Shown: positions 48,417-56,849, counted from the stretch's first letter. The stretch: 64,000 nucleotides of DNA from Micromonospora sp. BL4 (GCF_003667505.1 NZ_RCVJ01000070.1:1-64000); one strand, 5' to 3'. Notes: generated by a model from the letters alone, not told the origin. Numbers and translations: made by a program.

Positions 48417-49208
48417 TCAGTGTCCCTCGAAGACCGGTTTCTGCTTGGCGACGAAGGCGAGGGTGGCCGACCGGTGGTCGGCGGTGGCACCGCAGATCGA
48501 CTGTGCCTGCGCCTCGGCGGCCAGCGCGTCGGCGAGGGTGCCGGCGTCGGCGATGGAGAGCTGTCGTTTGATCGCCCCGTACGCGACGGTGGGGCCGGCG
48601 GCGAGGCGCGCGGCCAACTCCTGCGCGGTCGGCAGCACCTGCTCGTCGTCGTCCACCAGCCGGTTGAGCAGCCCCAGCCGGCAGGCCTCCTCGGCGCGTA
48701 CCGGCTCGGCCAGCATCAGCAGCTCCACCGCCTTGGCGTGGCCGACCAGGCGCGGCAGCGTCCAGGACGCGCCGGTGTCGGCGGCGAGGCCGACCTTGGC
48801 GAAGGCCATCAGGAAGCTGGTGGTCGGGCCACCGATCCGGATGTCGGCGAGGAAGGCCAGCGACGCGCCCGCCCCGGCGGCCATCCCACGGACCGCGGCC
48901 ACCACCGGCTTGGGCAGGTTGGCCAGTCGGGCGGCGATCGGGTTGTAGTGCGCCCGGACCGTGTCCAGCGGGTTGCCCGTACCGCTCTCCAGCGTCGACA
49001 CGTGCTCGCGCAGGTCCTGACCGGCGCTGAACGACCCACCCGCGCCGGCAAGCACGACCGCCCGGCAGGACCGGTCGGTCTCCAGCTCCGCGAGAGTGTC
49101 CCGCAGCGCCTCCTTGAGCGCCACGTCGAGGGCGTTCATCGCCTTAGGCCGGTTCAGCGTGATGGTGACGACGGCGTCGGTCCGGTCGACCAGCAGCGGC
49201 TCGGTCAC
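48417..49208 (-). CDS. enoyl-CoA hydratase/isomerase (PaaG-like)
   Basis: A 263-residue crotonase-fold enzyme. The oxyanion loops SFSAGQDLRE and RGMAAGAGASLAFLADIRI are intact. GLAADTGASWTLPRLVG keeps the Asp in the position used by PaaG (1,2-epoxyphenylacetyl-CoA isomerase), whereas typical hydratases have Glu there. It lies four bases after a PaaX-type regulator, which supports phenylacetyl-CoA or a related aromatic-CoA pathway. The other paa genes are not in the window, so general beta-oxidation remains possible. Confidence 0.82.
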   Translation of the reverse strand: MTEPLLVDRTDAVVTITLNRPKAMNALDVALKEALRDTLAELETDRSCRAVVLAGAGGSFSAGQDLREHVSTLESGTGNPLDTVRAHYNPIAARLANLPKPVVAAVRGMAAGAGASLAFLADIRIGGPTTSFLMAFAKVGLAADTGASWTLPRLVGHAKAVELLMLAEPVRAEEACRLGLLNRLVDDDEQVLPTAQELAARLAAGPTVAYGAIKRQLSIADAGTLADALAAEAQAQSICGATADHRSATLAFVAKQKPVFEGH

Positions 49209-49212
49209 GTGT

Positions 49213-50031
49213 CTAACGACCCTTCTGTCGGACGATGCGGTTGCCGGCGTCGAGGCACTGCTCGACGTACCGGTCAGCGGCCGGACGCAGGCGGGCCGCG
49301 TGCCGGTCGAAGAAACTGGCCGCGGCGGTGCCGGGCCAGCGTTCGGGCAGCAGCGCCGGGGGCAGCTGCGGGTCCCGGAACAGGAACGTACGCCACGCGT
49401 GCACGAGCCGGAACCGGGCCGCGTACGCCTCCTCGTCGCTGCTGCGTGCGGTGACCGCGCCGAGCAGCGGGCGCTGGTCCGCGACGAACCGTTCGTAGGC
49501 GCGGCCGATCTCGCTCAGGTTCCAGGCTCGGCGGACCACGCCCATCGCGCCCGGGGTGCCCGCGAAGTGCGAGGCGGTGAACCGCTCGAATCGGACATTG
49601 GCCTCGGCGAGCAGCAGATCGACGTCTTCAGCGGGCCGGGTGGCCACCCAGGTCTGCTCGTCCAGCGTGCCGTAGCCCAGGAAGCTGAGGTTGGCGGCGA
49701 GCCGCTGCCGGTCCCGCCGGGAGCCGGGAGCCTCCAGGACGAGCAGATCGAACCGGCCGTCCCAGCTGACCCGGCCGGTCCGGTAGATCCGGGCCGCCGC
49801 CTCGTCCAGTCGGCGGGCGGCTTTCGGTGTGATCGAATATCCCGGTCCGGACGCCAGCCGGAGCGGATCGAGCCAGCCCTGACGCACCATCCGGGACACG
49901 GCGGTGCGCACTGCGGGTGGCGCGATTCCCAACGGCGCCAATAGCTTGACCAGGGCGGCGACCGGTGCCCGGCCACCCCGCGGTCGGAGGTGGTCGCCGT
50001 ACAGGTCGAAGAGTGCCGACCGTGCCTGCAT
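49213..50031 (-). CDS. PaaX-family transcriptional regulator
   Basis: A 272-residue regulator, the usual PaaX length. SALFDLYGDHLRPRGGRAPV, ALVKLLAPLGIAPPAVRTAV, SRMVRQGWLDPLRL form the N-terminal GntR-like winged helix; the C-terminal region has WDGRFDLLVLEAPGSRRDRQ and the ending VEQCLDAGNRIVRQKGR. PaaX represses phenylacetate catabolic genes until phenylacetyl-CoA binds. It forms a two-gene unit with the crotonase gene and is divergent from the DUF3117 gene. Confidence 0.85.
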   Translation of the reverse strand: MQARSALFDLYGDHLRPRGGRAPVAALVKLLAPLGIAPPAVRTAVSRMVRQGWLDPLRLASGPGYSITPKAARRLDEAAARIYRTGRVSWDGRFDLLVLEAPGSRRDRQRLAANLSFLGYGTLDEQTWVATRPAEDVDLLLAEANVRFERFTASHFAGTPGAMGVVRRAWNLSEIGRAYERFVADQRPLLGAVTARSSDEEAYAARFRLVHAWRTFLFRDPQLPPALLPERWPGTAAASFFDRHAARLRPAADRYVEQCLDAGNRIVRQKGR

Positions 50032-50221
50032 GACCGCACATTGTGACAGGCCTTCTCAAGATAAGCTAGATGCTGTTACATCAATGCTGCTCCGGTTTGG
50101 GTCCGGCGGTGTTCATCAGGGAAAATCGTTGGTCGACACCCCCGCGACCGTTGCGGGTGGTCGTGACGAAGTGGCTGTGGGGCAACCCACCGACCCTGGT
50201 GTAGGTCTGAGGGGAGACAAC

Positions 50222-50389
50222 ATGGCGGCGATGAAGCCGCGGACGGGCGACGGTCCGCTGGAAGTCACCAAGGAGGGTCGGGGCATCGTCATGCGGGTCC
50301 CGCTGGAGGGCGGTGGCCGGCTCGTCGTCGAGATGACTCCCGACGAGGCCAACGCGCTCGGTGACGCGTTGAAGGCGGCCGCCGGCTGA
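50222..50389 (+). CDS. DUF3117-family small protein
   Basis: A 55-residue protein from ATG 50222, with GGGGAG before it. It reads MAAMKPRTGDGPLEVTKEGR, GIVMRVPLEGGGRLVVEMTP, then DEANALGDALKAAAG. This family is nearly invariant across actinobacteria (M. tuberculosis Rv1211) and of unknown function. A long leader of about 130 bases separates it from the divergent PaaX promoter region. A strong terminator follows. Confidence 0.9.
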   Translation: MAAMKPRTGDGPLEVTKEGRGIVMRVPLEGGGRLVVEMTPDEANALGDALKAAAG

Positions 50390-50400
50390 GTGGGGACTGG

Positions 50401-50424
50401 TCCGGGCGGCGTACGCCGCCCGGA
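50401..50424. repeat. 24-base perfect palindrome after DUF3117 gene
   Basis: TCCGGGCGGCGT is followed directly by ACGCCGCCCGGA. It lies 12 bases after the DUF3117 stop and just before the stem-loop at 50437-50469, so the two probably act together as a double hairpin terminator. Confidence 0.65.
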
Positions 50425-50436
50425 ACCTTCCTCGGT

Positions 50437-50469
50437 CCCTGAGCCACCGGCATCGCCGGTGGCTCAGGG
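50437..50469 (+). terminator. strong terminator between DUF3117 gene and pepA
   Basis: CCCTGAGCCACCGGC pairs perfectly with GCCGGTGGCTCAGGG around an ATC loop and is followed by TCTTCAT. With a 15-base stem it is one of the strongest hairpins in the window. Confidence 0.85.
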
Positions 50470-50535
50470 TCTTCATCTGTGCGGACAGACGGGCACAGTC
50501 CCGCTCCGCGACACTTTCTGGAGGTGCGGTTCCGC

Positions 50536-52011
50536 GTGCTCGCCATCCGTCCGATCGCCGAGCCCGATCGGCTCGACGTTCTCGTTCTGCCCGTCCGTCC
50601 CGCCGCTGAGCCGGCGGACGGCGACGCCTCTGCCGAACCGGCGCCCACCGCTGTGGCCCTGCCGGACGGCACCGCCGAGGAGGCCGCCGCGCTGGTGCCG
50701 GTCGCCCGGTTGACCGGGCGGGCCGGCGAGATCCGCACCCACCTGCGCCCCGGGCGTACCCCCGGCCGGCTGCTGCTGCTCGGCATCGGTGACGGCGGCG
50801 AGGCGGCCTGGCGGACCGCTGGCGCGGCCCTGGCCCGCGCCGCCGCAGATGAGACGTACATCACTCTCGCGCTCCCGGAGGAGGTGACGGCGGCCGCGGT
50901 CCGCGGGTTGACCGAGGGGCTGCTGCTCGCCTCGTACCGGTTCCGGCTGACCGAGGCCGGCGACCCGCCCGCGCTCGCCGGCGTCGACCTGCTGCTCGCC
51001 GACCCGGCCGCGCACGAGGCCACCATCGCCACGGCTCAAACGACCGCCGCGATGACCCGCCTCGCCCGCGACCTGACCAACATGCCCTCCTCGGTGAAGA
51101 ACCCGCAGTGGTTCGCCGACCAGGTGGCCTCCGCCGCGGCCGACCTGCCGGACCTGCGCCTGCGGGTCCGTGGGCCGGACGAGCTGGCCGCCGAGGGCTT
51201 CGGCGGGATCCTCGCCGTGGGCGGCGGCTCGGCCAGCGGCCCCCGCCTGGTCGAGCTGGACTGGCGCCCGGCCGACGCGCGTACCCATGTGGTGCTGATC
51301 GGCAAGGGCATCACCTTCGACACCGGCGGGATCTCGATCAAGCCGGTGCCGGCGATGAAGCTGATGCGCAAGGACATGGCCGGCGCGGCCGCGGTCGTCG
51401 CCGCCACCCTCGGCGCCGCGACGCTGCGGTTGCCGATCCGGGTCACCACGCTGGCCCCCCTCGCCGAGAACATGGTCAGCGGCTCGGCGTTCCGCCCCGG
51501 CGACGTCGTCCGGCACTACGGCGGGACGACCAGCGAGACGACCAACTCCGACGCGGAGGGCCGGCTGGTCCTCGCCGACGCGCTGGCGTACGCGGTGCAG
51601 CAGCTCGCGCCGGACCTGCTGATCGACCTGGCCACCCTCACCGGGGCCAACGCCGTGGCGTTGGGCAAGCGGACCGCCGCCCTGTACAGCGAGAACGACC
51701 GGCTCGCCGCCGATGTGCTGGCCGCGGCCGAGGCGGCCGGCGAGGCGGCCTGGCGGATGCCGCTGCCCACCGACTACGCCGAGTACCTGGGCAGCGAGGT
51801 CGCCGACCTGTACAGCGCGCCGACCCAGGGCGCCGGGTCGGTGGTGGCCGCGCTCTACCTGCGCGAGTTCACCGGCGAGCTGCGGGACCGCTGGCTGCAC
51901 CTGGACATGTCCGCCCCGTCGTGGGCGGACAGCGACCACGCCGAAGTCAGCCGCGGTGCGACCGGCTGGGGCGTCCGCTCGCTCCTGCGGTGGCTGGCCA
52001 GCGTCGACTGA
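50536..52011 (+). CDS. pepA: leucyl aminopeptidase (M17)
   Basis: A 491-residue cytosolic metallo-aminopeptidase that removes N-terminal residues during peptide turnover. The start GTG 50536 follows CTGGAGG with 11-base spacing; GTG 50479 would overlap the terminator upstream. The C-terminal domain holds VVLIGKGITFDTGGISIKP (metal and active-site Lys), MRKDMAGAAAVVAATLGAAT, and the M17 signature TTNSDAEGRLVLADALAYA (metal-binding Asp and Glu, active-site Arg). The ending APSWADSDHAEVSRGATGWG matches the family. The N-terminal domain is variable, as usual. Confidence 0.92.
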   Translation: MLAIRPIAEPDRLDVLVLPVRPAAEPADGDASAEPAPTAVALPDGTAEEAAALVPVARLTGRAGEIRTHLRPGRTPGRLLLLGIGDGGEAAWRTAGAALARAAADETYITLALPEEVTAAAVRGLTEGLLLASYRFRLTEAGDPPALAGVDLLLADPAAHEATIATAQTTAAMTRLARDLTNMPSSVKNPQWFADQVASAAADLPDLRLRVRGPDELAAEGFGGILAVGGGSASGPRLVELDWRPADARTHVVLIGKGITFDTGGISIKPVPAMKLMRKDMAGAAAVVAATLGAATLRLPIRVTTLAPLAENMVSGSAFRPGDVVRHYGGTTSETTNSDAEGRLVLADALAYAVQQLAPDLLIDLATLTGANAVALGKRTAALYSENDRLAADVLAAAEAAGEAAWRMPLPTDYAEYLGSEVADLYSAPTQGAGSVVAALYLREFTGELRDRWLHLDMSAPSWADSDHAEVSRGATGWGVRSLLRWLASVD

Positions 52012-52017
52012 CCGGGG

Positions 52018-52713
52018 TCAGCACTTCACGGCGGCGAGCACCCCGTGCCCGACCGGGAGCAGCGCGGGGATCCAGTGCTCGGACTCCCGCACCGCCTTGA
52101 TCGTCTCCCGGACCGTCACGGTCTCCGCGTCCCGGGCGGCCGGATCACCGATCCGGCCGCCGGCCAGCATGCCGTTGAGCGCGAGCACGCCTCCCGGTCG
52201 CAGCAGCCGTAACGCGGCTTCCACGCAGGCGTGGAAGCCGGTCGCCTCGGCGTCCACGAAGACCAGGTCGTACGCCCCGTCGGCCAGCCGGGGCAGCACG
52301 TCGAGGGCGCGGCCGGTGATGATCCGGGTACGGCCGGCGGCGAAGCCGGCCTCGCTGAAGATCCGCCGGGCGATCCTCTGGTGCTCCACCTCCACGTCGA
52401 TGGTGGTGAGCACGCCGTCGACGCGCATGCCGCGCAGCAGCCAGAGACCGCTCACCCCGGTGCCGGTGCCGATCTCCACCACCGCGCGGGCGTTGCCGGC
52501 CGCGGCCAGCAGCCGGAGCGCCGCTCCGGCGCCGGGGGTGACCGCGTCGAGGCCCACCTCGTGGGCCAGGCTGCGGGCGGTGCGCAGGACGAGATCCTCG
52601 GTGACGTACGACTCGGCGAACTGCTGAGCCTGGGTCGTCGAACTGCCGGAACCGGCGACCGTGGCGATGGGGCACCTCCGGGGGCGGTGCGTGGTGCGGG
52701 GGCGGGTTGGCAC
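52018..52713 (-). CDS. class I SAM-dependent O-methyltransferase (Rv1220c-like)
   Basis: Given here from GTG 52713 (231 residues). However, GGAGG at 52675-52679 lies ideally six bases before an in-frame ATC at 52668, which would give 216 residues, about the length I recall for M. tuberculosis Rv1220c. The SAM site is VVEIGTGTGVSGLWLLRGM; DIEVEHQ-like VDVEVEH, RALDVLPRLADGAYDLVFVD and GGVLALNGML complete the Rossmann methyltransferase of the catechol-O-methyltransferase-like group. Substrate unknown. It is divergent from htrA by 190 bases, with no sigE or rseA between. Confidence 0.85.
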   Translation of the reverse strand: MPTRPRTTHRPRRCPIATVAGSGSSTTQAQQFAESYVTEDLVLRTARSLAHEVGLDAVTPGAGAALRLLAAAGNARAVVEIGTGTGVSGLWLLRGMRVDGVLTTIDVEVEHQRIARRIFSEAGFAAGRTRIITGRALDVLPRLADGAYDLVFVDAEATGFHACVEAALRLLRPGGVLALNGMLAGGRIGDPAARDAETVTVRETIKAVRESEHWIPALLPVGHGVLAAVKC

Positions 52714-52902
52714 TGTGAGCGTAGAGGCGACCGCCGCGCGGCGCAGCCGCGCCTCCACCCCGGGCGATCACCGGGGGCAAGCGCTGACTCCACCGCGTGT
52801 ATCCGTGCAATCCTGGAGGCGGTATCCCGTCAGCCGCGGCCGCGCCGGTCGGTGGCCGGACGACGCGGCGCGGGATCCGGGGACGGACTGGGAGGCACCG
52901 AC

Positions 52903-54360
52903 GTGACCGACGGCTGGGACTGGCGCCGGGGCGGTGAGACTCCGGCTCCGGCGCGACCGCCCGGGGCAGAGGCTCCGCCGGCGGGGTCGCCGACCGCGCC
53001 GGGGGCCGACAGCGTGCCCGCGGCGTCGCCGGGCGGGGAATCGACGGCCGGGAACCCGCCGGCGACCTGGCCGGCATCGACTGCGCCGCCGGCGACCTGG
53101 CCGGCATCGACTACGCCACCGGCGACCTGGCCGGCGCCGGGCGCGTCCGGCGTTGCCGGCACATCGCCGTGGTGGTCCGACGCGCTCGCCGATCCGTGGC
53201 GGGATCCGGCGGCGCCGACGGCGGTGGTGGTGCCCGGGGTGGTGGCGACGGGCACCGAGCCCGAGCCGGTCACCGACCCGGATGCGCCGGGCCGGCCGCG
53301 GCTGCGGCACCTGCTGCTCATCCCGGTGATCACCGCGCTGCTGGCCGGCACCCTCGGCGGCGCGCTGGGCTACGCGTTCGCGGTGCGTGGCGGGGCCGGC
53401 GGAACGGTGCTCGGCGCCGAGCCGGCGCAGCCGCCGGCGTTGGCCCAGCGCAAGCCGGAGTCCCTGGCCGGGGTGGCCGAACGGGTCCTGCCCAGCGTGG
53501 TCACCGTGCGGGTGAGCAGCCTCGGCGGGACGAGTGAGGGCTCCGGCTTCATCGCCAGCGCCGACGGGCACGTGATCACCAACGACCACGTGGTGGCCGG
53601 CGGCAGCGGAAAGGCCTCGGTGGTCTTCAACGACGGCAGCTCCGCTGCGGCGACCGTGGTCGGTCAGGACCCGGAGTCGGACATCGCGGTCATCAAGGTG
53701 AGCCGGACGGGGCTGCGGCCGGTGGAGTTCGGCGACTCCGACGCGTTGGCGGTCGGCGACCCGGTGCTCGCCATCGGCTCACCGCTCTCGCTGGCCAACA
53801 CGGTCACCGCCGGCATCGTGAGCGCCCTGGACCGGACGATGCAGGCCGGCGAGCCGGGCGGTCCGGTGCGTTACTACGCGGCGATCCAGACCGACGCGGC
53901 GGTCAACCACGGCAACTCGGGCGGCCCGCTCGTCGACGGCGCCGGGCGGGTGGTCGGGGTGAACTCCACCATCAAGTCGCTGGTCGCCGAGGGGCAGGAG
54001 GCCGGCAACATCGGGCTCGCCTTCGCCATCCCGATCAACCAGGCCAAACGGGTGACCCAGGACATCATCGGCACCGGCAAGGCCCGGCGTACGGTGATCG
54101 GCGCCCAGGTCGGCGGCCCGGGCGCGGGAGCCAGCGGCGGCGTACGGCTGGCCGCGGTGGAGCCGTCCGGTCCGGCGGCCGGCGCGGGGCTGCGGGTCGG
54201 CGACGTGATCCTGAAGCTCAACGGCCGGCCGATGACCGAACCGACGGACCTGATCGCCCTGGTCCGCAAGTTCGCACCCGGATCGGTGGTGACCGTCGAA
54301 TACCGGCGTGGCGCCGACCGGCAGAACACCTCGGTCACCCTTGCCGCCGATGCCAAGTGA
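52903..54360 (+). CDS. htrA: HtrA-type serine protease with PDZ domain
   Basis: A 485-residue membrane-anchored protease for extracytoplasmic protein quality control. GTG 52903 follows GGGAGGC. Residues 1-140 are a Pro/Ala/Thr-rich cytoplasmic segment including a PPATWPAS repeat. A TM helix lies at about 145-170 (LLIPVITALLAGTLGGALGY). The protease domain has His229 (TNDHVV), Asp260 (SDIAVI) and Ser339 (GNSGGP). The C-terminal PDZ contains GVRLAAVEPSGPAAGAGLRV and LKLNGRPMT. It sits next to tatB as in other actinobacteria, but the usual sigE-rseA upstream is missing. Confidence 0.92.
   Translation: MTDGWDWRRGGETPAPARPPGAEAPPAGSPTAPGADSVPAASPGGESTAGNPPATWPASTAPPATWPASTTPPATWPAPGASGVAGTSPWWSDALADPWRDPAAPTAVVVPGVVATGTEPEPVTDPDAPGRPRLRHLLLIPVITALLAGTLGGALGYAFAVRGGAGGTVLGAEPAQPPALAQRKPESLAGVAERVLPSVVTVRVSSLGGTSEGSGFIASADGHVITNDHVVAGGSGKASVVFNDGSSAAATVVGQDPESDIAVIKVSRTGLRPVEFGDSDALAVGDPVLAIGSPLSLANTVTAGIVSALDRTMQAGEPGGPVRYYAAIQTDAAVNHGNSGGPLVDGAGRVVGVNSTIKSLVAEGQEAGNIGLAFAIPINQAKRVTQDIIGTGKARRTVIGAQVGGPGAGASGGVRLAAVEPSGPAAGAGLRVGDVILKLNGRPMTEPTDLIALVRKFAPGSVVTVEYRRGADRQNTSVTLAADAK
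53056..53135 (+). repeat. 30-base in-frame tandem repeat in htrA
   Basis: Two full 30-base copies (53056-53085, 53086-53115; they differ at one position) and a 20-base partial copy encode PPATWPASTA repeats in the cytoplasmic linker of HtrA. The repeat changes linker length in steps of ten residues without altering the frame. Confidence 0.9.
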
Positions 54361-54436
54361 ACAGCGGGTCACCCCCTGCCCGAAAGCCGTCCGACGTGCG
54401 TAGTCTTGCTGCTGACGCCGATAGGAGGCCCGCGGG

Positions 54437-54859
54437 ATGTTCGACAACCTGAACTGGTGGGAGATCGGTGCGCTGCTGCTCCTGGCGCTGCTGATCTTCG
54501 GTGACCGGCTGCCCGCCGTGATCACCGACGGCCTGCGGCTGGTGCGCAACCTGCGCAACATGGCCCGCAACGCCACCGGCGACCTGAGTCGTGAGCTGGG
54601 CACCGACATCCAGCTCGAGGATCTGCACCCGAAGGCCTTCATCCGAAAGCACCTCCTCAGCGAGGAGGACGAGGCGGCGATCCGTAAGCCGTTGCAGGGC
54701 GTCTACGACAACCTGCGTGCCGATGTCGGCGGGGTGCACAACGAGCTGAAGGACGTGGCCAACGCCGCGGACGTGCGGTCGAACGGGACCCGGTCCGGCA
54801 CGGCCACCAGCGCCCCGACGGCGCCGGCTCCCCGAGCCGGCTACGACGACGCCACCTGA
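54437..54859 (+). CDS. tatB: Sec-independent translocase subunit TatB
   Basis: A 140-residue Tat component. MFDNLNWWEIGALLLLALLI gives the short N-terminal TM helix with the conserved Glu at residue 9, followed by FGDRLPAVI (the F-G-x-x-x-L-P hinge) and an amphipathic helix (RLVRNLRNMARNATGDLSRE). The TatB-type middle region and a disordered Thr/Ala/Pro tail follow. It recognises twin-arginine signals together with TatC, relevant to the DUF1501 protein nearby. RBS AGGAGGC at 54422-54428. The stop codon lies inside the first unit of a 16-bp tandem array. Confidence 0.9.
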   Translation: MFDNLNWWEIGALLLLALLIFGDRLPAVITDGLRLVRNLRNMARNATGDLSRELGTDIQLEDLHPKAFIRKHLLSEEDEAAIRKPLQGVYDNLRADVGGVHNELKDVANAADVRSNGTRSGTATSAPTAPAPRAGYDDAT

Positions 54860-54914
54860 CCGGCCCGCCACCTGACCGGCCCGCCACCTGACCGGCCCGC
54901 CACCTGACCGGCCC
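54851..54914. repeat. 16-bp tandem array beginning at the tatB stop
   Basis: Four identical copies of GCCACCTGACCGGCCC run from 54851 to 54914. The first copy contains the last two codons and the TGA stop of tatB (54857-54859). The array therefore looks like tandem duplication of the gene's end. Confidence 0.95.
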
Positions 54915-54917
54915 GGC

Positions 54918-54942
54918 CCCGCCGGCCGCTGGGGCCGGCGGG
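54918..54942. terminator. hairpin between tatB and mrp
   Basis: CCCGCCGGCC and GGCCGGCGGG pair with a 5-base loop, just after the 16-bp array and 20 bases before the mrp stop. It can serve both convergent genes. Confidence 0.6.
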
Positions 54943-54961
54943 TGGACGACGGACCGGGCGC

Positions 54962-56110
54962 TCAGCGCCCGGCGGGCTTGAGGCCGAGCGGCTTTCCGAG
55001 CAGCGACTCACGGCGCACCGCGAGCCGGTCGGCGATCGTGCCGAGGGCCTGCGCGGCCGGCGACTCCGGCTCGGCCAGCACGATCGGGTCACCGGCGTCG
55101 CCGGCCTCCCGGACGCGGGTGTCCAGCGGGATCTGGCCCAGCAGCGGCACCTGCGCGCCGATGGTCCGGCTCAGCGACTCGGCGACCGCGGCGCCGCCGC
55201 CGGCACCGAAGATCTCCATCCGGGAGCCGTCCGGCAGCTCCAGCCAGGACATGTTCTCGATGACGCCGACCACCCGCTGGTGGGTCTGCAGGGCGATCGC
55301 GCCGGCCCGCTCCGCCACCTCGGCGGCGGCGGCCTGCGGGGTGGTGACCACCAGGATCTCCGAGTTCGGCAGCAGCTGGGCCAGCGAGATGGCCACGTCG
55401 CCGGTGCCCGGGGGCAGGTCGAGCAGGAGCACGTCCAGGTCGCCCCAGTAGACGTCGGCCAGGAACTGCTGCAACGCCCGGTGCAGCATCGGGCCGCGCC
55501 ACACCACGGCGGCGTTGCCGGAGGTGAACATGCCGATCGAGATCACCTTCACACCGTGCGACTGCGGCGGCATGATCATGTCTTCGACGCGGGTCGGCCG
55601 ACCGTCCGCGCCCAGCATCCGGGGCACCGAGTGGCCGTAGATGTCCGCGTCGACAACACCCACGGAGAGGCCACGGGCGGCCAGCGCCGCCGCCAGGTTG
55701 ACCGTCACGCTGGACTTGCCGACGCCACCCTTGCCGCTGGCCACCGCGTACACCCGCGTCCGCGAGCCGGGCTGGGCGAACGGGATGACCGGCTCCTCGC
55801 TGGCACCCCCGCCGCGCAGCTGCGACTGCAACGACTGCCGCTGCTCGGGGCTCATCACACCGAAGTCGATCTCCACGCCGGTCACCCCGGGCACCGCGGC
55901 CACTGCGGCGGTGATGTCCGTGCGCAGCTTGTCCTTGAGTGGGCAGCCGGCGACGGTGAGCAGCAGCTCGACCCGTACGACGCCGCTGGCGCCGATCGTG
56001 GCGGAGCGGACCATGCCCAGCTCGGTGATCGGCCGGCGGATCTCCGGGTCGTTGACGGTGGCCAGGGCGGCCTGGATCGCGTCCTCGACGGTGCTGACGG
56101 GTGCTGACAT
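54962..56110 (-). CDS. mrp: Mrp/NBP35-family iron-sulfur carrier ATPase
   Basis: A 382-residue P-loop protein that loads or carries Fe-S clusters. An N-terminal MIP18/DUF59 domain (residues 5-90, with EIRRPITELGMVRS and VAGCPLKDKLRTDI) precedes the ATPase domain with the deviant Walker A AVASGKGGVGKSSVTVNLAA, then VGVVDADIYGHSVPRML and LLDLPPGTGDVAI. VIENMSWLELPDG is the region where many Mrp proteins carry a CxxC pair; here no Cys is seen there, so cluster binding may differ. Fused DUF59-Mrp architecture is usual in actinobacteria. Confidence 0.88.
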   Translation of the reverse strand: MSAPVSTVEDAIQAALATVNDPEIRRPITELGMVRSATIGASGVVRVELLLTVAGCPLKDKLRTDITAAVAAVPGVTGVEIDFGVMSPEQRQSLQSQLRGGGASEEPVIPFAQPGSRTRVYAVASGKGGVGKSSVTVNLAAALAARGLSVGVVDADIYGHSVPRMLGADGRPTRVEDMIMPPQSHGVKVISIGMFTSGNAAVVWRGPMLHRALQQFLADVYWGDLDVLLLDLPPGTGDVAISLAQLLPNSEILVVTTPQAAAAEVAERAGAIALQTHQRVVGVIENMSWLELPDGSRMEIFGAGGGAAVAESLSRTIGAQVPLLGQIPLDTRVREAGDAGDPIVLAEPESPAAQALGTIADRLAVRRESLLGKPLGLKPAGR

Positions 56111-56198
56111 GCCCGCAATGCTACGTCGCGGGGCATCCGCTCCGGCCGCTGGCCGGGAACGGTGTGAGCGAATCGATGACCCGTTCGGGGTCCTCCGG

Positions 56199-56849
56199 TC
56201 AGCCGCCGTGCGGGCGGGACCCGGTGCCGTCCGGTCGGGTGTCGCGGGCGACGTCGCTGTCCAGGTCGTCGCGGGGTTCGTCCAGCCCGACGCCGTCGGT
56301 CGGCCGCTGGCCGCGCCTCTCCTGCCGGCTCTCCTTCTCCTGCTGGCGGCGCTCCAACCGTTGCCGACGCTGCCCCGCCTCGTCCAGCTCCTCGGCCAGC
56401 CGGGTCAGCTCCGAGCGGAGGAAGTCCCGGGTCGCCACCTCGCCCAGCGCGATGCGCAGCGCGGCGATCTCCCGGGCCAGGTACTCGGTGTCCGCCTTCT
56501 GCGCGGTGGCCCGCCGCCGGTCCTCCTCCAACGCCACCCGGTCCCGGTCGGCCTGCCGGTTCTGCGCCAGCAGGATCAGCGGCGCCGCGTAGCTGGCCTG
56601 CAACGACAGCACCAGGGTGAGGAACGTGAAGGTGTACGGGTCGAAGCGCAGATCGGCCGGGGCCAGCGTGTTCCAGCCGAACCAGATCGCGATCACCACG
56701 GTCATGACGACGATGAAGTTCGCGGTGCCCATGCCTCGGGCGATGCCCTCGGACCACCGGCCGAACGCTTCCGCGTCGAACCGGGGCAGCTTGATACCTC
56801 GGGGCTCGCGTGGCTGGTCGAGCCGTTCGCCCCGCCGCTGGTCAGCCAT
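56199..56849 (-). CDS. DUF1003-family membrane protein
   Basis: A 216-residue protein. MADQRRGERLDQPREPRGIK precedes the DUF1003 core: FGRWSEGIARGMGTANFIVV with a first TM helix (MTVVIAIWFGWNTLAP), then FDPYTFTFLTLVLSLQASYA and APLILLAQNRQADRDRVALE. A coiled-coil segment (LEEDRRRATAQKADTEYLAR) and a basic/acidic tail follow. Its start overlaps the stop of the MgtE-N gene by 8 bases, so the two are cotranscribed and coupled. Function unknown; the constant pairing hints at divalent-cation or membrane homeostasis. Confidence 0.85.
   Translation of the reverse strand: MADQRRGERLDQPREPRGIKLPRFDAEAFGRWSEGIARGMGTANFIVVMTVVIAIWFGWNTLAPADLRFDPYTFTFLTLVLSLQASYAAPLILLAQNRQADRDRVALEEDRRRATAQKADTEYLAREIAALRIALGEVATRDFLRSELTRLAEELDEAGQRRQRLERRQQEKESRQERRGQRPTDGVGLDEPRDDLDSDVARDTRPDGTGSRPHGG

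Noticed and set aside
53920..54360. Minus-strand frames opposite htrA and tatB
   Set aside because: Antisense shadows of genes with complete catalytic and structural motifs.
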